Shown piece by piece: positions 16,914 through 24,466 of a DNA stretch of 64,000 nt. The notes under the pieces are model-generated. The model had not been told where the DNA came from. It did no database searches and was given only the letters and a program-made list of their open reading frames with translations. The position numbers were made by a program, and so were the translations under genes. Positions within the stretch are counted from its first letter, which is position 1. The number at the start of each line of letters is the position of its first letter. The DNA comes from Spirochaetaceae bacterium. GTDB taxonomy: Bacteria > Spirochaetota > Spirochaetia > Treponematales > Breznakiellaceae. The stretch spans positions 1 through 64,000 of the forward strand of contig JAITKV010000011.1 in NCBI GenBank assembly GCA_031278215.1, given 5' to 3'.

Positions 16914-18428
16914 CTACATAAATTTTGTGGCCAGGCGCATTATTTCTTCCTGGGTAGCATCTTTTGCCTCCAGAATACCGGTGGCCCTTCCTTCGCACAT
17001 CACCATGATCCGGTCCGAGATACCCAATAATTCGGGCATCTCGGAGGAGATCATGATTACGCATTTTCCCTGTTTAGCCAGTTCAATGATAATGTTGTAA
17101 ATTTCGTATTTAGCCCCCACGTCGATGCCCCGGGTGGGCTCGTCCAGAATAAGAATGTCCGGTTCCGTCAGGAACCACCGGGCAAAGAGGACCTTCTGCT
17201 GGTTTCCCCCGGAAAGATCCCTAATAAGGGTTCTACTGGAGGGGGTTTTAACGTTAAGGGTTTTAATGCTGGCCTGGGCGTCTTGTTCCCCCTTTTTTTC
17301 GTTGATCAGCCCCAGGGTCCCCACATATTTTTTAAGGTTTGCCAGTATCATGTTGTCCTTCACGGACCGCATGGGGATAATCCCCGTAACCCGCCGTTCT
17401 TCCGTAACCAGGGCAAGCTTTTTTTCCTTTGCCTGGGGCGGGTTCTTTATAAGCACTTTTTTGCCGTTAATAAGAACCTGGCCGCTTTCGATGGGCCTAA
17501 GACCGAACAGGGACTCCACCAGTTCTGTCCGCTGGGCCCCCACCAGGCCCCCGATGCCAAATACTTCCCCCCGCCGGACGCTGAAACTTATGTCCTTAAA
17601 CGAATGGGGCATGGCCGATGTCAGGCTTCGGACTTCAAAGACCACTTCTCCGGGGCTGTTGGTTTTTGGGGGAAAGCGGCTGGTTAAATCCCGGCCCACC
17701 ATGTAATTGATAATCTGGTTGTTGGTAAGATTCTTGGCTTGAAATGTCCCGATATGCTTTCCATCCCGCATGATGGAAACCTCATCGGCAATAGTAAGGA
17801 TCTCTTCGATTTTGTGGGAAATATAAATAATGGAGACCCCCTGATCCCGAAGGCGCCTAATAATTTTAAAAAGCTGCGCCACTTCATGTTCCGTCAAGGA
17901 TGAAGTAGGTTCGTCCATAATAATTATCTTGGATTTGTGGGATACGGCCTTGGCGATTTCCAGGGACTGGATCTTGGACACCGATAATTCCCGAACCCAG
18001 ATCCTGGGGGGAATATCCATTTCCAGGTCTTTAAAAAGATCCATCGTGTCGGCGTACATTTTCTTGTGGTCAATAAGTTTGACGGGGCCAAAGGAATGTT
18101 TGGGAAAACGGCCCAGCCAAAGATTTTCCATCACGCTGCGGTAGGGGATGGGCAGCAATTCCTGGTGGATCATGGAAATTCCCGCATCCAGGGCCTGTTT
18201 GGAATCGTTAAAATGTACTCCTTTTCCTTCCAGGACTATTTCTCCCGTATCGGGCTCGTAAATACCAAAGAGGCATTTCATCAAGGTAGATTTACCCGCC
18301 CCGTTTTCCCCCACCAGGGCGTGAACGGTCCCCGGCCGGATGTCAAGGGAAACCTGACTTAGGGCTTGGACCCCGGGAAAGGATTTAGAAACAGCCTGTA
18401 TCCGAAGGACATAATTTTGGTCTGCCAT
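16914..18428 (-). CDS. mglA: Sugar ABC transporter ATP-binding protein, duplicated ATPase
   Basis: 504 residues with two ABC domains in tandem. First: Walker A GENGAGKSTLMK, signature LSVSKIQSLEIAKAV (relaxed), Walker B IIIMDEPTSSL. Second: a degenerate Walker A GGLVGAQRTELV typical for this family, signature LSGGNQQKVLFARW and Walker B ILILDEPTRGID. Energises uptake of galactose/glucose-like or other monosaccharides. Start at 18428 with AGGAG ten bases upstream. It lies between mglB and mglC in one operon. Confidence 0.94.
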   Translation of the reverse strand: MADQNYVLRIQAVSKSFPGVQALSQVSLDIRPGTVHALVGENGAGKSTLMKCLFGIYEPDTGEIVLEGKGVHFNDSKQALDAGISMIHQELLPIPYRSVMENLWLGRFPKHSFGPVKLIDHKKMYADTMDLFKDLEMDIPPRIWVRELSVSKIQSLEIAKAVSHKSKIIIMDEPTSSLTEHEVAQLFKIIRRLRDQGVSIIYISHKIEEILTIADEVSIMRDGKHIGTFQAKNLTNNQIINYMVGRDLTSRFPPKTNSPGEVVFEVRSLTSAMPHSFKDISFSVRRGEVFGIGGLVGAQRTELVESLFGLRPIESGQVLINGKKVLIKNPPQAKEKKLALVTEERRVTGIIPMRSVKDNMILANLKKYVGTLGLINEKKGEQDAQASIKTLNVKTPSSRTLIRDLSGGNQQKVLFARWFLTEPDILILDEPTRGIDVGAKYEIYNIIIELAKQGKCVIMISSEMPELLGISDRIMVMCEGRATGILEAKDATQEEIMRLATKFM

Positions 18429-18476
18429 TGGCCGGTCTCTCCTCTTTAAAGCACGGGGGATGTACAAACCGTACAT

Positions 18477-18563
18477 CCCCCTGCCGGGGTTTTATACCCG
18501 GCTTTGCCAACTCCATGGCCGGCTAAACCTTGGAGGTTTAAAACCGGCCCGGCGACTGATTAT
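18477..18563 (-). promoter_or_regulatory. Hairpin-rich mglB-mglA spacer
   Basis: The 87-135 bp between the mglB stop and the mglA start contains short inverted repeats (for example GTACATCC with GGATGTAC around 18461-18478 and CCGGGTATAAAACCCCGG). Such a spacer hairpin often protects the abundant binding-protein part of an operon mRNA; that role here is inferred. Confidence 0.4.
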
Positions 18564-19574
18564 CTATTTCTGGAAGTCCTTGTAATTGTCCTGGGTTACC
18601 TTCTGGTAGGGGACCCACACATACTTTACGTCGGTGATGGTCCAGCCGGAACTTGAAGGATCGGCGCCCGTGGCCAGGGCATAGGCAACGTCAAAGGTGG
18701 CCTTTCCCTGATTGTCCGCATCGTTAAGAACGGTGCCCAAGAGGGTGCCTGCGGCCAGGGCTTCCAGGGCCGGAGCGGTGGCGTCAACTCCCAGCACAGG
18801 AAGGTATTTCCCGCCCTGGAAATAGCCCGCATTCCGCAGGGATTCAATAACCCCCAGGGCCATGTCGTCGTTGTTGCAGAACACCATTTCGATCTTGTCG
18901 CCGTGGGCGGCCAGGAAGGAGTCCATTTTTTCTACGGCCCGGGGGCGATCCCACATGGCGGTATCTTCCTGGAGCAGTTCAACCTGGATCCCCTGATCTT
19001 TCAGGTATTGAATCGAATACTGGGTCCGCAGTTCCGCATCCTGGTGGCCCGGTTCGCCCTTAAGCATGATGTACTGGATAATCCCGTCGTTGTTCTTGTC
19101 GGCTTCGGGATGGGCGGTCCAATAATCATAGGCGATTTCGCCCTGCATGGAGCCGGACTCTTCGGCCTTGGCGCCCACATAGTATACCCTGTCCCACTTG
19201 TTCATATCTTCCGGCAGAGGTTCCCGGTTAAAGAACACCACGGGGACATCCTTTGCCTGGGCCTTATCGATAATGGTGGCCGCGGCGGTTCTGTCCACAG
19301 GGTTAATGGCGATGGCGCTGATCTTTTTGGTTAAAAAAGAATCAACCTGATCGTTTTGGGTAGCCTGGGCATTCTGGGAGTCGACCACTTCCAAAGCTGC
19401 CTTTCCCTGGGCGTTCGCCTGAATAGCGTTACGGGTATAAGACATAAAGGTGTCGTCAAATTTGTAAATGGCAACGCCGATGGTGGGCTGCCCGCTGTTC
19501 CCGCCGCCTCTGTTACAAGCCCCAAAGGACAGCAACACTACGCAGCAAAGTAAAACAAACATAGCTTTTTTCAC
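18564..19574 (-). CDS. mglB: Galactose/glucose-type periplasmic binding lipoprotein
   Basis: 336 residues. Signal peptide MKKAMFVLLCCVVLLSFGAC with lipobox LSFGAC (lipidated Cys ~20), followed by a Gly/Asn-rich tether and a periplasmic-binding-protein type 1 fold (IGVAIYKFDDTFMSYTRNAI; AINPVDRTAA; VVFFNREPL; FCNNDDMALGVIESL; VLGVDAT). In treponemes MglB binds glucose/galactose and supplies MglAC and chemotaxis. The start is GTG with AGGAGG seven bases upstream. It is the first gene of mglBAC. Confidence 0.94.
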   Translation of the reverse strand: MKKAMFVLLCCVVLLSFGACNRGGGNSGQPTIGVAIYKFDDTFMSYTRNAIQANAQGKAALEVVDSQNAQATQNDQVDSFLTKKISAIAINPVDRTAAATIIDKAQAKDVPVVFFNREPLPEDMNKWDRVYYVGAKAEESGSMQGEIAYDYWTAHPEADKNNDGIIQYIMLKGEPGHQDAELRTQYSIQYLKDQGIQVELLQEDTAMWDRPRAVEKMDSFLAAHGDKIEMVFCNNDDMALGVIESLRNAGYFQGGKYLPVLGVDATAPALEALAAGTLLGTVLNDADNQGKATFDVAYALATGADPSSSGWTITDVKYVWVPYQKVTQDNYKDFQK

Positions 19575-19993
19575 TTTTTTCCTCCTGGAAAAATAGGTTT
19601 ACCGGATCGTGGAAGATCCTGGCTTCCATCGTACGAGGGAATATTCCCGGAGGAAACGGCGATTTCTTTTTATTTACAGGAAAATTTTGCCGGCGCGAAT
19701 TCGTGGAGTTTATACCAGCACTTTCTTTGCAAAACAGGGTAAAAAAATGAATCTTTCCGCCCCCGCGGTTTGCAGGGTGAAAAATCGCCTGATCGGCGCG
19801 CCTGACCGGCGCGCCTGATCGGCGGTTTTTTCGGGTTTTAGGCGAGAAGAGCGACGGCCTGCCGGCCTGCCGGGCGTTGGCGGCGCCGGGGCCGGCGGCG
19901 CCGGGGCCGGCGGCGGCGCCTAAGACGCCGCGGGGTTCGTTTAGCGGGGCCGCGGGATTTGCCCGCAGGGCTCATTTAGCGGGGCCGCCCTGT
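19575..19993 (-). promoter_or_regulatory. mglB control region with two palindromes and a terminator-like repeat
   Basis: In the 419-bp gap, reading towards mglB: a repeat-E hairpin flanked by A- and T-runs (19781-19835), suitable as a terminator for the upstream XylF-like gene; a possible extended -10 TGGTATAAA (19717-19709); a perfect 12-bp palindrome GGGAATATTCCC (19637-19648); and a dyad CGTGGAAG with CTTCCATCG (19608-19631) about 35-60 nt before the start codon. The two palindromes are candidate operators. Confidence 0.5.
19768..19850 (+). repeat. Dispersed repeat E, copy E1, with tripled 13-bp core
   Basis: Starts GTTTGCAGGGTGAAAAATCGCC like 61288-61310. The hairpin core CGCCTGATCGGCG is repeated three times head to tail (19786-19824, the middle unit has one change), followed by GTTTTTTCGGGTTTTA. 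In the other E copies the core occurs once. Confidence 0.75.
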
Positions 19994-21205
19994 TTAGCGC
20001 CGCGGAACATGGGGCGCCGGTTCCGCCGGCTGGACCTTGGGCAGGGTGTTCCGGTAAACCTCGTCTTCCAGGTGAAAGCCGTCCCGGATAATTATCTCTT
20101 TCATGTTTTCGGCGCTTACCGCGACCGGCAAAAACTGAAAGTAGGGGATGCGAAAGGTGCCGTCGTTAACCGCATTGTGGATCGTAAACCGGTAATCCTG
20201 GGCCAGGTCTATGGCCAGATCCGCGGCCGCGGTGGCGATGTAGTTAATGGGTTTATACACCGTCATGGCCTGGGTTCCTTCCACTATCCGCTGGCAGGCC
20301 GCCAGATCCGCATCGGCCCCGATTACCGTCACCCGTCCCGCCAGATGCTTTAGGGCCAGGGCGCGGATAATTGCCTCTGCCTGCAGATCGTTCAGGGCGA
20401 TGATCCCGTCCATGGGGGGATTATAATCCAGGTAGGTATTGATAAATTCAAAGGCCTCTTCCACCCTGGTGGTACCCGGCCAGTGATCGACGATTTTAAT
20501 GCGTTCCCTGTTAATGGCGTCCCCCAGGGTGTTTATAATGCCGCGATGGACCCCCTCGGCATAAAAATCGCCGCTTAGGCCGTTGTAAATAAGAACGGTT
20601 CCCCGGGGAATCCGTTTAAGGATCTCCTGGGCTTGAAGAACTCCCACGGCCTCTCCGTCAAAGGCCATTAAAAGACTTGCCCCGCCGTTGTACACCATCC
20701 GCTCGTAGAGCAGCACCGGAATCCCCTGACGCCGCAGATCCAGCACGGTCCGTGAAAGGTAATGGGGATCGCTGGCAATAAGGACCAGGGTGTCCATTCC
20801 CTGTTCCATTAGATAGTTGATCTGGGCTTCCTGATTGGCCGCGCTGTCTTCTCCGATTTGAACAATCACCTTCGCATTCCGCCGCCGGGCGGTGGCGATA
20901 AAAATATTCCGGTCCCGGGTCCACCGTTCTTCCACCAGGGAATCCATTACCAGGCCGATGGTAACGGCGTCCTTGCGGACCGGTTCCTCCTGCTTGGCGC
21001 ATCCGGAAAACAGAAAAAGCAGCGCCCAAAGCAGCGGCGCCGGCTTGAGCCGAAGCGGCGCCGGCTTGAGCCGAAGCGGCGTCGTCCCGCCGGCGCAGGG
21101 AAGCCTCCGGGGCGCTTCAATGCCTTCGCCCCTCACGCCGGGATAGCAGGGCCCCGGTATAATAAATTTCCTGTCCCACGGCATTTCCCCGGTTTTATTC
21201 TTCAT
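19994..21205 (-). CDS. Xylose-type (XylF-like) periplasmic sugar-binding lipoprotein
   Basis: 403 residues. The body is a type 1 periplasmic binding protein close to XylF (TIGLVMDSLVEERWTRDRNIF; YLMEQGMDTLVLIASDP; LRRQGIPVLLYERMV; AFEFINTYLD...DGIIALNDL; VIGADADLAACQRIV). The lipobox is FLFSGC, but the signal peptide is preceded by a ~50-residue region carrying a perfect 21-bp tandem duplication (LRLKPAP twice). The ATG at 21205 has GAGGAAG close upstream and no later Met precedes the signal. It follows the response regulator by 11 bp. It may serve the sugar-sensing system upstream or deliver a sugar to MglAC; no own permease is present. Confidence 0.85.
   Translation of the reverse strand: MKNKTGEMPWDRKFIIPGPCYPGVRGEGIEAPRRLPCAGGTTPLRLKPAPLRLKPAPLLWALLFLFSGCAKQEEPVRKDAVTIGLVMDSLVEERWTRDRNIFIATARRRNAKVIVQIGEDSAANQEAQINYLMEQGMDTLVLIASDPHYLSRTVLDLRRQGIPVLLYERMVYNGGASLLMAFDGEAVGVLQAQEILKRIPRGTVLIYNGLSGDFYAEGVHRGIINTLGDAINRERIKIVDHWPGTTRVEEAFEFINTYLDYNPPMDGIIALNDLQAEAIIRALALKHLAGRVTVIGADADLAACQRIVEGTQAMTVYKPINYIATAAADLAIDLAQDYRFTIHNAVNDGTFRIPYFQFLPVAVSAENMKEIIIRDGFHLEDEVYRNTLPKVQPAEPAPHVPRR
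21035..21081 (-). repeat. 21-bp tandem duplication in XylF-like signal region
   Basis: Two identical 21-bp units (21035-21055 and 21056-21076) followed by the first five bases of a third. Encodes LRLKPAP twice just before the hydrophobic core of the signal peptide. Confidence 0.9.
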
Positions 21206-21216
21206 AAACTTCCTCG

Positions 21217-22968
21217 CTAGGGCTTTCCCAAAACTCCGGTTTTTAGGAAAGCAGCCTTAGATTTAGAAGGAAAAGCGGACCTTTGGCCGCTTTTCCCAAA
21301 GCCCTTCCCAAACCTAACCGAGTTTTGGGAATGGCTCGTTAACACGGGGTTCATGTCCCCCCCCCCCCCCCCCCGGGAGGGAGGATCTTTCCGGGCTTTA
21401 CGTTTCGTTTTTTCCTCTACCCATTGGGAAGGGCTTAATCCCAGAATTTTTTTAAAGGCCCGGCTAAAGTAGTTGGCGTCCTGGTATCCGCAGAGCGCGG
21501 CAATTTCCTTGATGCTTAGGATCCCTTCTTCCAATGCTTCGCAGGCCCGGTTAATGCGAAGGTGGGCCAGGTGGCCGGAAAAGGTATTTCCTGTTTCCAC
21601 CGGAAAAAGCCGGGACAGATGGGCGGGGCTTATTCTTACGTGGGCGGCGGCGTCTTCCAGGGAAATTGGCTCGCCGTAGTGCTGGGCGATAAACTGCAGG
21701 GCCCTGCGGATCCGCCGGTCGCCGCCGGGCAGGGAATCGACGACTTCCCCCGTCTGCGAGGCCGGCAGGGTGGACAGGCCCGCACAGAGCATGTTCGCCG
21801 CGTATTCCGCCGCGGTTCTGTTTTTCGGGCCGCCGTCCACGGCCATTTGAAGATTCCCCGCGGTCAGGATCTTTTCCGCATCGGCCCCGGCCAGGGCGGT
21901 AAGGGCCCCGGCCATGACGGCCCGGTCGATTTTCGCGGCCCCGGCCAGGGACCAGTCCAGGAAGGTATGGCGAAGTTTAAGCATATTCCGGTCGTTAAGG
22001 AACTGTAAAAGAAGATCTGCCCTGGCCGGGGTTTTTTCGCCGGGGCGGGGGGCGGCCCTTTCTTCCGGATCCTCCGGCGGAGCTTCGGGCCTTCCGAGGA
22101 TGCGGTCCGGGCTGCCGGGTCCTTCCTGGCGCATGCCGGACAGAGCCTGGGTCCAGGAAAACCGGATGTCGTCGCCGGAGGCCACATAGCCCAGGGCATA
22201 GCGGAATTCCCTCATCTGCAGGGTTTCCAGCACATTCCGCAGCACATCCCGGGTCCGGTTAAGTTTTTCGCCGGGGATAAAAATCGGCAGTAATCCCCCC
22301 AAAAGGGGGCCGGAAATGCATTCCAGCCGGTTGGTTATTTCCCGCCGGATGTTTGTCAGTTCCTCCTGGCTAAGCCAGTATTTTTCCCGGCAGATCACGG
22401 CAAAGTGGCCCAGGATCCGCCCGTCCTTTACCAGCCCTAAAAGCTCCCCAAAGGATTGAAGCAGGAACGACTGGGGGTCCCCCATGATGGCGGCCCAGAT
22501 AAAGCCCGCCTCCAGCAGGGGGCGGGTAATTTCAAACCGTTCCCGTTCCGAGGCTTCTTTAAAGACGCCGGCTTTTGTTTTTTCAAGCCGTTCCAGGGCC
22601 CCGGTGATCGTTTCGGTAAGGATTTCCCGGGACACGGGCTTTACCAGGTACTTGTAGACCCCCAGGGAATACGCTTCCTGGGCGATGTCGAACCGTTCAT
22701 AGGCGGTAAGCAGGATCACGATCATGTCGGGAAGAATCCTCCTAAGTTCCCGCAGGGTGTCGATGCCGCTCATGCCGGGCATGCGGACGTCCATAACCAC
22801 CAGGTCGGGTTTTTCCCGGGCTATGCCCTTTAAGGCGTCCATCCCCGACCGGGCGGCGCCGCAGATTTTCAAATCCGGAAAGACCTTTTCTATGGTTACC
22901 GAAAGGCCGTCCAGTACCGGCTGTTCATCGTCCACCAGAAAAATCGACGCCCGTTTTTCCGTCTTCAT
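21217..22968 (-). CDS. YesN-type response regulator (receiver + AraC DNA-binding domain) with poly-G tract
   Basis: 583 residues: receiver with phospho-Asp60 in LVVMDVRMPG and Lys in YLVKPVS; a ~300-residue middle region with a Pro-rich low-complexity linker; an AraC-family DNA-binding domain (ISLEDAAAHVRISPAHLSRLF; SIKEIAALCGYQDANYFSRAFKK, ~435-525). Start at 22968 (MKTEKRASIFLVDDEQ) with GGGGGAAG upstream; the frame to 23058 lies in the kinase gene. After the AraC domain an 18-G run joins it to ~50 extra residues encoded by a repeat-D copy. Expected to control sugar uptake genes on signal from the adjacent kinase. Confidence 0.9.
   Translation of the reverse strand: MKTEKRASIFLVDDEQPVLDGLSVTIEKVFPDLKICGAARSGMDALKGIAREKPDLVVMDVRMPGMSGIDTLRELRRILPDMIVILLTAYERFDIAQEAYSLGVYKYLVKPVSREILTETITGALERLEKTKAGVFKEASERERFEITRPLLEAGFIWAAIMGDPQSFLLQSFGELLGLVKDGRILGHFAVICREKYWLSQEELTNIRREITNRLECISGPLLGGLLPIFIPGEKLNRTRDVLRNVLETLQMREFRYALGYVASGDDIRFSWTQALSGMRQEGPGSPDRILGRPEAPPEDPEERAAPRPGEKTPARADLLLQFLNDRNMLKLRHTFLDWSLAGAAKIDRAVMAGALTALAGADAEKILTAGNLQMAVDGGPKNRTAAEYAANMLCAGLSTLPASQTGEVVDSLPGGDRRIRRALQFIAQHYGEPISLEDAAAHVRISPAHLSRLFPVETGNTFSGHLAHLRINRACEALEEGILSIKEIAALCGYQDANYFSRAFKKILGLSPSQWVEEKTKRKARKDPPSRGGGGGDMNPVLTSHSQNSVRFGKGFGKSGQRSAFPSKSKAAFLKTGVLGKP
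21220..21342 (-). repeat. Dispersed repeat D, copy D2
   Basis: Inverted relative to 8048-8135. Shared core: GGGAAAAGCGG and CCGCTTTTCC around CCAAAGGT, preceded by a second hairpin. It is translated as the C-terminal tail of the response regulator. Confidence 0.7.
21357..21374 (-). repeat. Poly-G(18) homopolymer in the response-regulator gene
   Basis: Eighteen consecutive C on the plus strand (G on the coding strand), translated as glycines. Such tracts change length readily by slippage. With 17 G the frame would end two codons later (T, stop); with 19 G it would end after ~14 residues; with 18 G it reads on to 21217, 11 bp before the next gene. Confidence 0.9.
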
Positions 22969-22981
22969 GGCGCTTCCCCCG

Positions 22982-24466
22982 TCATGACGCTTCCGTAAAC
23001 GGAATGTTAATGGTGATCCTGGTTCCGGAAGGGTCCAGGGGTTCGATGGAAAAGACATTCGCCCGGCCCGAAAAATGCCTAAGCCGGCGGATCACATTGG
23101 AAAGGCCGTGGCCCCCCGTGGTCTGATCCGAAAGATCCTTGTTCTGATCCGCGGCGTCGAAAATTTCGCTTATCCTGTCCCGGCTGATTCCGGTGCCGTT
23201 ATCTTCCATGGTAATAAGCAAATTACCCGTGTCGAGCCTGCCCTGCAGGGTCAGCCGGGCGTCCCGGCTTTTTTGCTGCAAGCCGTGGCGGATGGCGTTT
23301 TCTGCCAGGGGCTGGATCGTCATTTTGGGGACCAGGGCATTTTCTGTATCCTGCATAATGGAAATATCAAAGACAAATACGCCGGGAAAGCGGATGGTAA
23401 TAAGGTACAGATACGCTTCCAGGTGGTGGAGTTCTTCTTTAAGGGTGGCCAGGGAATTGTCCGATTCCCGAAAGGAATACCGCATAAGGGCGGCAAGCTG
23501 TTCCAGAAAGATCCTGGTTCGTTCCGCGCCTTCCACCACCGCAAGCTGGAGCCCCGTGTTAAGGGTGTTAAATAAAAAGTGGGGATTAATTTTTGCCTGC
23601 AGGGCGTCCAGTTCCGCCTTTCGCAGCAGTCCGGTCATTTCCATGTTTTTTAACCGTTCCTGCAGCAGGGCCCGCTCGATTTCCGCCTTTACCTGGATCT
23701 GGTTGAATGAATCCTGGATTGATTTTTTCATCAGGTTAAAGGCCCGGGCGGACGCGCTTATTTCATCATCCCCCTCTACCGCCAGGACGGACTCGTCAAA
23801 AATTCCCTGGGCTATTTTCCGGGCCTCGGATCCCAGCAGAATAATGGGGGCGCTGATCCGCTGGGTAAAGTAAAGGATCACAAAAACCCCCAGGAGCAGG
23901 GCCGCCCCTATGGTGGCCAGGTTCAGCACTATGGCCCGGCGCATCCTGCGGGAAAAAATAGTTAACGACGAAAGCTGATTGTCCAGCATAAAAAGCCGCA
24001 GGGCCGCGGTCCGTTCCCGGATCTGGTTCCCCAGTTCCCGAATCCGGTAGTGCTGGTTCGTATATTCCGGGGCGTTTCTGCCCCGCTTGGCCTGCACCGC
24101 CGCCTCTCCGGTTAAAAGAAATCCGGAGATCAGTTTTGCCAGGTCCCGTTCAATCAGAACCCCTTCGGTTGTATATACCACCGTGTCCAGGTCCAGCGCC
24201 ATCTCGCTGAGGATCCGGGAATGGGAATAGTACTGCCTAAGACTTTCGGTATTCCGGGAAGAGATATAGCTTGAAAGGTTGTTTTCCGCCGCGGCAACTT
24301 CGATAAGCAGGGCCTCCAGGTAGTAATTTTTTTCAAAGAGCAGGGCCATGCTGGAAATGGACGTAAAAATCGTATAGACCGTAAGCCCCGCGGCCAGGGC
24401 GATAAGAAGAATGGGGCCTATGGCGATGGAGACAAGTTTGCTGTATATCGTGGTAAGAAGCTTCAT
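22982..24466 (-). CDS. LytS/YesM-type sensor histidine kinase
   Basis: 494 residues: membrane helix ~12-35, extracytoplasmic sensor region, second helix ~183-206, HAMP (~207-260), His_kinase domain with phospho-His296 in KINPHFLFNTLNTG, and an HATPase domain (N-box PLAENAIRHGLQ, G box DNGTGIS, GGHGLSNVIRRL). It is encoded between a membrane-anchored sugar-binding protein (4-bp overlap, ATGA) and a YesN-type regulator (13-bp gap), the same order as the XylFII-LytS-YesN xylose sensor of clostridia. Most likely it is activated by its neighbour's binding of sugar outside the membrane. Confidence 0.93.
   Translation of the reverse strand: MKLLTTIYSKLVSIAIGPILLIALAAGLTVYTIFTSISSMALLFEKNYYLEALLIEVAAAENNLSSYISSRNTESLRQYYSHSRILSEMALDLDTVVYTTEGVLIERDLAKLISGFLLTGEAAVQAKRGRNAPEYTNQHYRIRELGNQIRERTAALRLFMLDNQLSSLTIFSRRMRRAIVLNLATIGAALLLGVFVILYFTQRISAPIILLGSEARKIAQGIFDESVLAVEGDDEISASARAFNLMKKSIQDSFNQIQVKAEIERALLQERLKNMEMTGLLRKAELDALQAKINPHFLFNTLNTGLQLAVVEGAERTRIFLEQLAALMRYSFRESDNSLATLKEELHHLEAYLYLITIRFPGVFVFDISIMQDTENALVPKMTIQPLAENAIRHGLQQKSRDARLTLQGRLDTGNLLITMEDNGTGISRDRISEIFDAADQNKDLSDQTTGGHGLSNVIRRLRHFSGRANVFSIEPLDPSGTRITINIPFTEAS

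Noticed and set aside
16903..17064. N-terminal extension of MglC
   Set aside because: Overlaps mglA; the ATG at 16902 has GGAGG at ideal distance and begins the family sequence.
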